Origin: Blautia sp. | Lineage (GTDB): Bacteria > Bacillota > Clostridia > Lachnospirales > Lachnospiraceae | Length of the DNA stretch: 48,785 bases | Direction: 5' to 3' | Assembly (NCBI GenBank): GCA_021772055.1 | Contig: JAETNR010000034.1 | Coordinates: 1 to 48,785 of the forward strand | Program-made: the position numbers and the translations under genes | The notes under the pieces: generated by a model | Database searches by the model: none | The model's input: only the letters and a program-made list of their open reading frames with translations | Told to the model about the DNA's origin: nothing | Shown here: piece by piece, positions 7,535 through 14,464 of the stretch | How the letters are laid out: every line of letters starts with the position of its first letter | How positions within the stretch are numbered: position 1 is the first letter of the stretch

Positions 7535-8602
7535 ATGGCAAAATCCGAAAGCACAAAAATAGAGTTTGGTTATTTTCACGATTATGAATCGGAACAGTTT
7601 GCTTTTTACCGTATTCCCAAAGTATTATTCACAGATGAATATTTCCGTAATCTGTCCAGTGATGCAAAGGTTCTTTATGGGCTGATGCTGGACAGAATGG
7701 CTTTGTCTATCAGAAATAATTGGGTGGACAATGAGGGGAAAGTTTATATCATATTTACATTGGAACAAGTGATGGAATATATGAATTGCGGAAAAGACAA
7801 AGGTGTGAAAATTCTTGCAGAATTAGATACTGATAAAGGAATTGGTTTGATTGAAAGAGTAAAGAGAGGATTGGGAAAACCAACAATTATTTATGTAAAG
7901 AGCTTTGTATATAGAAAAGAAAAAGTATTAGATTCAGCAGAGAATGATAACCGAAGTCAAGAAGTCGGAAAAGCCGAAGTCAAGAGTTCGGAAAAACCGA
8001 AGTCTGGAGTTCTGGAAAGTCGAAGTCAAGAGTTCGGAAAAACCGAAGTCTGGAAGTCGGAAAAATCGAAGTCAAGAGTTCGGAAAAACCGAAGTACAGA
8101 AGTCGGAAAAACCGACCCTAATAATACTAATTATAATTATACTGATATTAGTAATACTGACAGAAGTAATACTGATCTTATCAATCTTTCAGATTCTTCC
8201 GAACAGCAGTCAATGGATTTGATGGAAGAGATGGAGTTATTCCAGATGAATACTGCACTTGTAAAAAGAAATATTGAATATGACTGTCTTGTACAACGAT
8301 GCAGACTAGGGGAACAGCAACAGTTGGATGAAATTGTGGCACTAATTGTGGAAACAATCAGCATAGAACGGGAGAATATTACGATCAGTGGAGTGAAATA
8401 CCCATATCAGTTCGTAAAAAGCAGATTATTGTTGCTGGAAGAAAGCCACATAGAGTATGTACTTGACTGTCTGCATGAGAATACCAGGGAAGTAAAGAAC
8501 ATAAAAGCGTATTTGCTTACCTGTCTTATGAATTCAATAACGACAATAGGCAATTATTACCAGGCAAAAGTAAATCATGATATGTACGGAGGTGGCATAT
8601 GA
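7535..8602 (+). CDS. repA: Replication initiator protein A (RepA N-terminal family)
   Basis: 355 residues from ATG 7535, which has GGAGGG 8 bases upstream. The N-terminus (FYRIPKVLFTDEYFRNLSSDAKVLYGLMLDRM) is the winged-helix domain of RepA_N plasmid initiators, followed by a second wing (VYIIFTLEQVMEYMNCGKDKGVKIL). Residues about 140-195 are a repetitive linker built from repeats of the (N/S)RSQEFGKTE type, encoded by 23-bp DNA repeats listed separately. The C-terminal part (about 235-350) is helical and may contact host replication proteins. RepA_N proteins are known to carry their replication origin inside their own gene, which fits the internal repeats. Its presence implies that the excised element can replicate. 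Confidence 0.9.
   Translation: MAKSESTKIEFGYFHDYESEQFAFYRIPKVLFTDEYFRNLSSDAKVLYGLMLDRMALSIRNNWVDNEGKVYIIFTLEQVMEYMNCGKDKGVKILAELDTDKGIGLIERVKRGLGKPTIIYVKSFVYRKEKVLDSAENDNRSQEVGKAEVKSSEKPKSGVLESRSQEFGKTEVWKSEKSKSRVRKNRSTEVGKTDPNNTNYNYTDISNTDRSNTDLINLSDSSEQQSMDLMEEMELFQMNTALVKRNIEYDCLVQRCRLGEQQQLDEIVALIVETISIERENITISGVKYPYQFVKSRLLLLEESHIEYVLDCLHENTREVKNIKAYLLTCLMNSITTIGNYYQAKVNHDMYGGGI
7951..8116 (+). repeat. Seven 23-bp iteron-like tandem repeats inside repA
   Basis: About seven imperfect units of CCGAAGTCAAGAGTTCGG plus AAAAA occur back to back. Each unit junction contains the small palindrome TTCGG-AAAAA-CCGAA. Being within a RepA_N initiator gene, they are a good candidate for the element's replication origin. 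Confidence 0.85.
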
Positions 8603-8985
8603 GAGGAAAAGAAATTATAACAAAATTGATAATTCCTGGTGCAATAGCTATGATTATCTGCTTAATTGTTCACCCTATGTGCATGAATGGTGAAATATTA
8701 GACTGGAGAAAATTATTGCTTTTTGTGGGAATACCTTTCGGAATCCAGAAAATGTTTTTGTTGGTCGTTCCAAGAAATGTGGGGACAGGGGAAATGCTTG
8801 GTTTGGTGGTACTTAAACTGATGGTAGGAAGTTTGATTGGAATAGGGGTTCTTGCCTGGAGATTATTAGCTGTAGCAGGCATTTTGCTAAAAAACGGCAT
8901 TTCTGGAATTATATGGATCATAAAAAGACTGAAAGAAATGGTGATCAAAAATGAGCGAAAAGCAACTGGAAAAATTGTATTATAG
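8599..8985 (+). CDS. Small integral membrane protein (DUF6050-like)
   Basis: 128 residues whose ATG overlaps the repA stop (ATGA). There are three to four hydrophobic segments: about 8-28 (IIPGAIAMIICLIVHPM), 38-58 (LLLFVGIPFGIQKMFLLVV), 66-98 and a final one near 100-108, then a basic tail. It resembles small ICE membrane proteins annotated DUF6050 (from memory). Its function is unknown. It sits in the maintenance operon between repA and another small gene, which overlaps it by 35 bases. Confidence 0.65.
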   Translation: MRGKEIITKLIIPGAIAMIICLIVHPMCMNGEILDWRKLLLFVGIPFGIQKMFLLVVPRNVGTGEMLGLVVLKLMVGSLIGIGVLAWRLLAVAGILLKNGISGIIWIIKRLKEMVIKNERKATGKIVL

Positions 8986-9238
8986 CATTTATCCAATGAA
9001 TCAATGTGAGACACAAAGTAAAAGTTATGAAGAGACAAAGGAACTGTGTGAAACATTAGAAAAGGAAATGATAAGTCTAATGAGTCCGGATCTGCAGGCA
9101 ATGTTTGAGGATTACAAGGAATATACTTTAAATCTTAAACAAACAGAACAGAGAGACGCTTACATAGATGGATTAGCGTTTGGGATTCGCACAATTTCGG
9201 AAGCCTTTTTACATGAGAACAAAAATAGAATATGGTGA
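8951..9238 (+). CDS. Small conserved ICE protein (DUF6809-like)
   Basis: 95 residues, largely helical and acidic (ETKELCETLEKEMISLM...FEDYKEYTLNLKQTEQRDAYIDGLAFGIRTISEAF). The pattern matches a family of about 90-100 residues common in Clostridia ICEs and annotated DUF6809 (from memory). The start lies within the 3' end of the preceding gene, so translation is probably coupled. A terminator follows directly, making this the last gene of the maintenance operon. Function is unknown. Confidence 0.7.
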   Translation: MSEKQLEKLYYSIYPMNQCETQSKSYEETKELCETLEKEMISLMSPDLQAMFEDYKEYTLNLKQTEQRDAYIDGLAFGIRTISEAFLHENKNRIW

Positions 9239-9241
9239 TTG

Positions 9242-9271
9242 AAAAAGCAGTCTGTCAAGGCTGCTTTTTCT
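9242..9271 (+). terminator. Terminator closing the parA-repA operon
   Basis: AAAAAGCAG and CTGCTTTTT form a 9-bp stem around TCTGTCAAGG, ending in TTTTTC. The symmetric A/T ends make it potentially bidirectional. Confidence 0.85.
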
Positions 9272-9297
9272 GTACCGCTTACATAGGAGGATGAGAT

Positions 9298-9492
9298 GTG
9301 ATTGATTTGATAATTATTATTATGGCAGGAATAGTGCTTTTGTTTTTGCTGTCTTGTTGCTTTATGGTTGCAAGGCTATTGGATGAGGAAATATCTATGT
9401 ATGGATATGAAGGAAAAGAAAACTGGGAAAGGGAACAACTTCCCGACAAATTGTCGAGAAGTTCAACAGATGAAAGACATGGAGATAAATGA
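9298..9492 (+). CDS. Small single-pass membrane protein
   Basis: 64 residues with a GTG start at 9298, preceded by AGGAGG (9285-9290) at good distance. Residues 2-27 (LIIIIMAGIVLLFLLSCC) are one hydrophobic helix; the rest is charged. I do not recognise a family; small one-helix proteins are common at this place in related elements. Its last third is encoded across the 9437-9463 palindrome (DKLSRSS), so the palindrome has to serve both as protein code and as a possible control site. It overlaps the start of the downstream regulator. Confidence 0.55.
   Translation: MIDLIIIIMAGIVLLFLLSCCFMVARLLDEEISMYGYEGKENWEREQLPDKLSRSSTDERHGDK
9437..9463. promoter_or_regulatory. 25-bp palindrome, copy 1 (ahead of the XRE regulator)
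   Basis: Arms ACTTCCCGACAA / TTGTCGAGAAGT around one central A, with one mismatch. The central 25 bases are the exact reverse complement of copy 2 at 11426-11450. It lies 6 bases before the probable start of the regulator at 9470, where an autoregulatory operator would be expected. Confidence 0.65.
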
Positions 9493-9775
9493 AAAGATTC
9501 GTTATTTTCGGAAACAGAGAGGGCTATCGCAGGAGCTGCTTGCAGAACGAACAGGAATTAATGTGAATACAATTCGGAAGTATGAAATAGGCATACGAAA
9601 GCCGAAAGTAGAACAATTAAAGAAAATTGCGGATGGACTTGAAATTAGTGTAATAGAATTTTTGGATATTGAAATAGAAAATGAAGCGGACTTAATTGCT
9701 ATGCTGAAAAAAATTAGTCCGTTTTTTAAGTGGGACGGATTGCTTCATGTATTGGAGGGGGAAAAGTTTTTATGA
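9470..9775 (+). CDS. XRE-family helix-turn-helix regulator
   Basis: 101 residues. A Cro/CI-type HTH fills the N-terminal two thirds: IRYFRKQRGLSQELLAERTG, then INVNTIRKYEIGIRKPKVEQL and IADGLEISVIEFLD. The C-terminal 30 residues (LIAMLKKISPFFKWDGLLHVL) are not typical and may be an effector or dimer segment. ATG 9470 (or ATG 9479) is preferred to the far upstream in-frame start at 9368, because it falls just after the palindrome and keeps only the HTH domain. It is a good candidate to bind the three-copy palindrome and so control the transfer genes; that link is inferred from position only. Its stop overlaps the next ATG. Confidence 0.85.
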   Translation: MKDMEINEKIRYFRKQRGLSQELLAERTGINVNTIRKYEIGIRKPKVEQLKKIADGLEISVIEFLDIEIENEADLIAMLKKISPFFKWDGLLHVLEGEKFL

Positions 9776-10578
9776 TTGGTGTAGGAAGTGCATTGATATC
9801 ACTGTTTCTGGTTTTGGTTTGTTATTCATTAACACTGACAGCGAAAAGAGCAGATGAAAACTTATTGATGATCTGTGAACAGAATCAGAAAATTGAAGAA
9901 GAGAAAGGAAAGCAAGAAATGGAATCAAAGAGAGACATTTTGAGAGTGATTGAAAAAGAAATCAAAAAAGGAAGTGCGCCAGTTGCATTTGCGGGTTTGG
10001 GGTTTTCCGAGGAATGTTATCATTTGGTAGATAGTCAGGCTAAGATGAACCAACTTTTAGATTATTTTTTTCGCAATGAAGAATACGCAGCTTTGACAGA
10101 TCGGCAGGTGAAAAGTAATATCTATGCAGAAATGGGCAAAAGGCTGAATTTCCGTAGTGCCAGATCTGATCGAGACAGAAAGAATATGGAGGTAGCGGCG
10201 AAACGATGGATTAAGAAAAAGCATCCAACATTTGATGGTGATGTATATGTCGAAAATATCCGGTGTTTTCTGGATATTTCCCAAGAAGAGTTAGAAAAAC
10301 GTAAATGTACTGTTAATGAACAGGATATCGCAGCACTTATTTTCAGTCAGAAACATTTGGAAGCATTATATCTGCAATGCCTTATGCACAGACGAAATGC
10401 GATGCAAGAGGTCCCGGAATTGAAAGGTTTGTCAGAAACGTGCAACAGGATTTATAAATTGCAGGATGTAGATGTATTATTTCAGTGTTTACTGATGGAT
10501 CAGATGGATTGGGAAGAAGGAAAGTTGTATGTGCAATTCAGTACTGTATATTTATTACTGAGTTTAAGAAATAAATGA
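9772..10578 (+). CDS. Membrane-anchored protein of unknown function
   Basis: 268 residues from ATG 9772, overlapping the stop of the regulator (ATGA) with GGAGGGG upstream. Residues 2-24 (IGVGSALISLFLVLVCYSLTL) form one N-terminal membrane helix without a signal cleavage site. A charged coiled-coil-like stretch (NQKIEEEKGKQEMESKRDILRVIEKEIKKG) and a soluble helical domain follow. I do not recognise the family. Coupling to the regulator suggests a shared function, possibly signalling or regulation of transfer, but nothing in the sequence proves it. Confidence 0.6.
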   Translation: MIGVGSALISLFLVLVCYSLTLTAKRADENLLMICEQNQKIEEEKGKQEMESKRDILRVIEKEIKKGSAPVAFAGLGFSEECYHLVDSQAKMNQLLDYFFRNEEYAALTDRQVKSNIYAEMGKRLNFRSARSDRDRKNMEVAAKRWIKKKHPTFDGDVYVENIRCFLDISQEELEKRKCTVNEQDIAALIFSQKHLEALYLQCLMHRRNAMQEVPELKGLSETCNRIYKLQDVDVLFQCLLMDQMDWEEGKLYVQFSTVYLLLSLRNK

Positions 10579-10639
10579 CAGAATAAGTATGATTGGTTAT
10601 AATAAAATAAATTGAACAAATAAGTAGAGGGAGGGTCTG

Positions 10640-11356
10640 ATGAATAAAGAAGATCATTTTATAGATACAGATAAATTGGGTGATGTGTTACTTGAGTTTT
10701 CAAAAAAAATAAGTCGTTTCTCACAAAATATACCAGATACTTTATTTGGAAGTTTGACAGAATTTTTAAAAAATATACCAGATGATGTTAAGAATACGCA
10801 ACTTTTTGCAAACGTTCAAAAACTAAGTAATTATGATTTGAATTATGAAGATGTCTGGTGGTTGGTAGACAGTTATGGGCTTATTGATAAAGAAGATGCG
10901 GAAGAAGAACTTATGGAGTATTATGAGCAAGAAAATAAATTACATTGTTATATAAAAAGTATTATAAGCAATCCGTCCATAAGTGAACGTGAAAAATTAG
11001 TAATATTGTTATCACATATAGAACCGTTAATATATAATACTTTAAATTACACGAAACAGCCTTATTCAAAAGTGAAACAAATAGTAAAACGAATGTCTAT
11101 AGATGAAAATGAGGGAATGTCTTCTGAGAGTGTGGGAAAACTTTACGTTATGGGAATTACATATGTAGTGTTTGCAAATACTGACGCTTATACCAAGGAA
11201 ATTGATAAAAGAATTCCGTTTAGAAATAATATTCTGCATAATGGAATTGTTGAATATGGAACGGATGATATACATAGTGCATATGAGTTGTTAGTTGAGT
11301 TCATTTCAATGCTGGTATTCATAAAAAAACAGCTTATTAATGAAAAAACGAAATAG
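10640..11356 (+). CDS. Putative HEPN-domain accessory protein
   Basis: 238 residues, AT-rich, with RBS GGGAGGG. The C-terminus has R195-N-N-I-L-H200 in FRNNILHNG, followed by a helix (DDIHSAYELLVEFISMLVF). An Rx4-6H or RNxxxH motif at the start of the last helix pair is the hallmark of HEPN ribonucleases found in toxin and abortive-infection proteins, and the all-helical composition fits. The gene stands alone: an upstream gap of 60 bases, its own terminator, and a position between two copies of the 25-bp palindrome. That makes it look like an inserted accessory (cargo) gene. HEPN assignment is from one motif and secondary structure; related HEPN-like proteins without nuclease activity also exist. 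Confidence 0.5.
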   Translation: MNKEDHFIDTDKLGDVLLEFSKKISRFSQNIPDTLFGSLTEFLKNIPDDVKNTQLFANVQKLSNYDLNYEDVWWLVDSYGLIDKEDAEEELMEYYEQENKLHCYIKSIISNPSISEREKLVILLSHIEPLIYNTLNYTKQPYSKVKQIVKRMSIDENEGMSSESVGKLYVMGITYVVFANTDAYTKEIDKRIPFRNNILHNGIVEYGTDDIHSAYELLVEFISMLVFIKKQLINEKTK

Positions 11357-11365
11357 AGAATTTGT

Positions 11366-11415
11366 AGCCGGTTGGTCCATTTTATTAGAAATTGGAATCA
11401 GCCGGCTTTTTATAT
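11366..11415 (+). terminator. Terminator after the putative HEPN gene
   Basis: AGCCGGTTGGTCC pairs with GGAATCAGCCGGCT (small bulge), followed by TTTTTATATTTT. Confidence 0.8.
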
Positions 11416-11425
11416 TTTAAAGAGT

Positions 11426-11450
11426 ACTTCTCGACAATTTGTCGGGAAGT
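11426..11450. promoter_or_regulatory. 25-bp palindrome, copy 2 (ahead of the PcfB operon)
   Basis: Arms ACTTCTCGACAA / TTGTCGGGAAGT overlapping at the centre. As RNA on the + strand all twelve positions pair (one G-U). It lies between a terminator and the first ribosome site of the PcfB/coupling-protein unit, so it should sit in the promoter or leader region. Confidence 0.65.
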
Positions 11451-11469
11451 GGAAAGGAGCCAAATTCCA

Positions 11470-11508
11470 ATGAAAATATATCTCCCCCATCTGTTAGTGC
11501 CACCGTAA
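11470..11508 (+). CDS. Possible 12-codon leader peptide
   Basis: MKIYLPHLLVPP, with AAAGGAG about 10 bases upstream. It begins 20 bases after the palindrome and ends 33 bases before the pcfB start. It is proline and leucine rich. It could be a leader peptide tuning expression of the operon, or a chance frame; the ribosome site is the only support. Confidence 0.3.
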   Translation: MKIYLPHLLVPP

Positions 11509-11541
11509 TTTGCTGATCAGAATCGAAAGGAGGCGTGCAAA

Positions 11542-12024
11542 TTGCAGGAAGAAGTTACACAGAAAACAATCGCATTGTCGGTTAAAACTGCAAGAGTGAC
11601 TGCCGACGTGTTAAAAAATATGTTGCGGAAGTATCTGTCAGGACAGAAGCAAAAGGGAAAGAATCCTTATAAGGTTGGAAAACAGTCATACAAAGAATTG
11701 AAAAGCCAGGGTTCTGGTTTATCCAATATTGAAATCACAGATGGAAATATCAAGTCCTTTGAGCGTGTGGCGAAAAAATACCGTTTAGATTTTGCCTTGA
11801 AAAAAGACAGTTCGACCAAGCCACCGACCTACTATGTGTTCTTTAAAGGGCAGGATACAGAAATGATGAATCTGGCATTTAAGAAATATTTGTGTGTCCA
11901 GATGAACAAAAAGGATAAGCCATCTATTATGGAAAAACTTATGCACTTTAAGGATGCTGTGTCTAAAGGAAAGAACAGAGAACGAGCAAGAGAACAGCAG
12001 AAAGACAGAGGGCAGAGTTTATGA
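11542..12024 (+). CDS. pcfB: PcfB-family conjugation protein (DUF3801)
   Basis: 160 residues with a TTG start at 11542 and AAAGGAGG 8 bases upstream. The family pattern is present: an N-terminal helical part (TKTIALSVKTARVTADVLKNMLRKYL type), GKQSYKELKSQG, then DGNIKSFERVAKKYRLDFALKKD and YYVFFKGQDTEMMNLAFKKYL, and a basic tail (KGKNRERAREQQKD). PcfB of pCF10-type systems is an accessory factor of the relaxosome/coupling protein step. The gene overlaps the coupling protein gene by 4 bases, in line with that role. It is the first gene of the transfer operon. Confidence 0.85.
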   Translation: MQEEVTQKTIALSVKTARVTADVLKNMLRKYLSGQKQKGKNPYKVGKQSYKELKSQGSGLSNIEITDGNIKSFERVAKKYRLDFALKKDSSTKPPTYYVFFKGQDTEMMNLAFKKYLCVQMNKKDKPSIMEKLMHFKDAVSKGKNRERAREQQKDRGQSL

Positions 12025-14003
12025 CGGAGAAAAAACAGCAGCATAAGAAGAAAAGAGGAAAAGTTCAGCATATCAGAGGCTCTCCGAAAAAGAGAAAAAT
12101 ATCTGGAAAAGCTGTTTTTTCCTCAGAGAGTATCCCAGGAAAAATGCTTGCAGATGTGAAAAATCTGATTACGGACAAGGTAAGTGAATTGAAGAGGGCA
12201 GATCAGAAAAAGCTGTTTTTAGCTAATTTCCCCTATCTGATGTTTGCCTATTTTTTCAATAAGATTGCCTGGTTGTATCGGGTAAACACCGGAGCAACTT
12301 CCTGGGATAAATTTATGAATACCATTACTTATTTTGAACTGGCATTTCAGAATCTCTGGCCAAGTTTGAATCATATAGATTTGTTGTGTGGAATCGCAGG
12401 CGGCGTGGCTGTAAAGCTTATTATTATTTACCGCACGAAAAATGCCAGGAAATATCGGCTGGGTGTGGAGTATGGTTCTGCCAGATGGGGAACAGAAAAA
12501 GATATACGACCATATGCTGATCCTGAATTTGAAAATAATATTATTCTCACAGAAACAGAGAGTCTTACTATGTCAAGCAGACCAAAGAATCCGAAATACG
12601 CCAGGAATAAAAACATTCTGGTAATTGGTGGTTCCGGTTCTGGAAAAACCAGATTTTTTGTAAAGCCTAACATTATGCAGATGCACAGCTCTTATGTGAT
12701 TACTGATCCGAAGGGAACTGTGCTTCTGGAAGTTGGCAGTATGCTGGCAAAAGGCAGTCCGATGACGGATGAGAATGGAAAAATCGTGCGGGACAAAGAG
12801 GGAAAAGTTATATACGAACCGTATAAAATCAAAGTTTTGAATACAATTAACTTCAAAAAATCCATGCACTATAATCCATTTGTATATATCCGCAGTGAAA
12901 AAGATATTCTAAAACTGGTAACAACCATTATTGCTAACACCAAAGGTGAAGGGCAGCAATCGGGTGAGGATTTTTGGGTAAAGGCGGAAAAACTTTATTA
13001 TTGTGCCCTGATCGGTTATATCTGGTATGAAGGTAGGGAAGAGGAAAAGAATTTCAATACTTTGCTTGCAATGATTAATGCGTCAGAAGCCAGGGAAGAT
13101 GATGAGAATTTCAAGAATCCAGTAGATATGATGTTTGATGAACTGGAGCAGAAAGACCCGAACCATTTTGCGGTAAGGCAGTACAAAAAATACAAGCTGG
13201 CTGCCGGTAAGACAGCAAAATCTATTCTGATCAGTTGTGGTGCAAGACTCGCACCCTTTGATATTGCGGAACTGCGGGAGCTTATGAGTTATGACGAACT
13301 GGAACTGGATTTGGTCGGTGACAGGAAAACAGCATTGTTTGTTATTATTTCAGATACCGATGATACCTTTAATTTTATTGTTTCTATTATGTACACACAG
13401 CTTTTTAATCTGCTCTGTGACAGAGCTGATGATGTATATGGAGGTAGACTTCCAATTCATGTGAGGTGTCTCCTAGACGAGTTTGCGAACATCGGACAAA
13501 TTCCAAAATTTGAAAAACTGATTGCTACGATTAGAAGCCGGGAAATCTCAGCTTCTATTATTTTGCAGTCAAAGTCTCAGCTTAAGGCAATTTATAAGGA
13601 TAATGCTGATACCATCGAAGGGAACTGTGATACGACCTTATTCCTGGGTGGAAAGGAAAAAACGACATTAAAGGAAATAGCGGAGATCCTGGGAAAAGAA
13701 ACCATAGATCTTTATAACACATCGGATACGAGAGGCAGTCAGCGGTCTTATGGAATGAACTACCAGAAAACAGGAAAGGAGTTGATGAGCCAGGATGAAA
13801 TAGCAGTCATGGACGGGGGAAAATGTATTCTGCAGGTGAGAGGTGTCAGACCATTTTTCTCAAATAAATACGATATTTGCAAACATAAAAACTACAAATA
13901 TCTGTCCGATTATGACAAAAAGAATACTTTTGATATTGAAAAATATCTGAGTACTAATCTGATACTAAAATCAGAGGATGAAGTGGAACTGTATCAGATG
14001 TAA
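12021..14003 (+). CDS. VirD4/TraG-type coupling protein
   Basis: 660 residues. It has a basic N-terminus, hydrophobic segments at about 68-90 and 115-140 (membrane anchor), then Walker A GGSGSGKT at about 202-209 within ILVIGGSGSGKTRFFVKPN. A TDPKGT motif follows, then a Walker B-like region VRCLLDEFANIGQIP (about 485-500) and a SASIILQSKSQL motif. This is the type IV coupling protein that delivers the relaxosome to the channel at the membrane. It follows pcfB with a 4-base overlap. The stop codon at 14001-14003 touches the third copy of the 25-bp palindrome. Confidence 0.95.
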   Translation: MTEKKQQHKKKRGKVQHIRGSPKKRKISGKAVFSSESIPGKMLADVKNLITDKVSELKRADQKKLFLANFPYLMFAYFFNKIAWLYRVNTGATSWDKFMNTITYFELAFQNLWPSLNHIDLLCGIAGGVAVKLIIIYRTKNARKYRLGVEYGSARWGTEKDIRPYADPEFENNIILTETESLTMSSRPKNPKYARNKNILVIGGSGSGKTRFFVKPNIMQMHSSYVITDPKGTVLLEVGSMLAKGSPMTDENGKIVRDKEGKVIYEPYKIKVLNTINFKKSMHYNPFVYIRSEKDILKLVTTIIANTKGEGQQSGEDFWVKAEKLYYCALIGYIWYEGREEEKNFNTLLAMINASEAREDDENFKNPVDMMFDELEQKDPNHFAVRQYKKYKLAAGKTAKSILISCGARLAPFDIAELRELMSYDELELDLVGDRKTALFVIISDTDDTFNFIVSIMYTQLFNLLCDRADDVYGGRLPIHVRCLLDEFANIGQIPKFEKLIATIRSREISASIILQSKSQLKAIYKDNADTIEGNCDTTLFLGGKEKTTLKEIAEILGKETIDLYNTSDTRGSQRSYGMNYQKTGKELMSQDEIAVMDGGKCILQVRGVRPFFSNKYDICKHKNYKYLSDYDKKNTFDIEKYLSTNLILKSEDEVELYQM

Positions 14004-14027
14004 CTTCTCGACAAATTGTCGGGAAGT
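14003..14027. promoter_or_regulatory. 25-bp palindrome, copy 3 (ahead of the Maff2/VirB unit)
   Basis: Same sequence as copy 2 except for the central base. It begins in the coupling-protein stop codon and ends 8 bases before a GGGAGG ribosome site for a 33-codon frame. This would make it the leader of the channel genes. Confidence 0.65.
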
Positions 14028-14045
14028 GGATTATGGGAGGAAATC

Positions 14046-14147
14046 ATGAATAATTTGGAAAAAAGGAACAGTCGGTATCCATCGACGAAAATGAATATAC
14101 CGACTGTACGTGTGAGGAATTTTCCAAGTAGAAAATCCTATGCTTAG
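14046..14147 (+). CDS. Possible 33-residue leader ORF
   Basis: Starts MNNLEKRNSRYPSTKMN and ends FPSRKSYA; basic, with GGGAGG 5 bases before the ATG. An 11-bp inverted repeat lies inside the frame. Together with the palindrome just upstream it repeats the arrangement seen ahead of pcfB (palindrome, then short frame). No family recognised. Confidence 0.35.
   Translation: MNNLEKRNSRYPSTKMNIPTVRVRNFPSRKSYA
14068..14107 (+). promoter_or_regulatory. 11-bp perfect hairpin within the leader
   Basis: ACAGTCGGTAT and ATACCGACTGT are separated by 18 bases. There is no T-run, so it is an RNA structure or protein site rather than a terminator. Confidence 0.5.
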
Positions 14148-14213
14148 TGTAGCACAAAAGGCAGGGTTTATATAGTGTTTTCTTCCCTTTCTGGAAAAAA
14201 TCTAAGAAAGGAC

Positions 14214-14233
14214 TGGAAAATGTAAGTTTTCCA
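14214..14233 (+). promoter_or_regulatory. Hairpin just upstream of the Maff2 gene
   Basis: TGGAAAA-TGTAAG-TTTTCCA, ending 11 bases before the ATG at 14245. It overlaps the weak AAAGG ribosome site, so it could reduce translation of the pilin-like gene. Confidence 0.4.
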
Positions 14234-14244
14234 AAGGTACACTT

Positions 14245-14460
14245 ATGGCATTTTTTACAACGGCAATTACGACCTTAAAAACATTGGTTTGTGCGATCGG
14301 AGCCGGACTTGCAGCCTGGGGAGTGATCAATCTGCTGGAAGGATATGGAACGGACAATCCGGGTGCAAAGTCACAAGGAATAAAACAGTTGATGGCGGGC
14401 GGTGGCATCGTACTGATTGGAATAAATCTGATTCCACAGCTTGCAACTTTGTTTGGATAA
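14245..14460 (+). CDS. Maff2-family small membrane protein (VirB2-like)
   Basis: 71 residues with two hydrophobic helices (about 8-31, TTLKTLVCAIGAGLAAWGVI, and 47-68, MAGGGIVLIGINLIPQLATL) joined by a polar loop (EGYGTDNPGAKSQGI). Size, topology and position just before the VirB6-like gene match the Maff2 family of Clostridia ICEs, which are regarded as VirB2/TrbC-like pilin or channel subunits. Only 4 bases separate it from the next start. Confidence 0.88.
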   Translation: MAFFTTAITTLKTLVCAIGAGLAAWGVINLLEGYGTDNPGAKSQGIKQLMAGGGIVLIGINLIPQLATLFG

Positions 14461-14464
14461 ATAA

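Noticed and set aside
7951..8116. CRISPR-like regularly spaced repeats
   Set aside because: The 23-bp units abut with no variable spacers of constant length and they lie inside the repA reading frame, so they are iteron-like tandem repeats.
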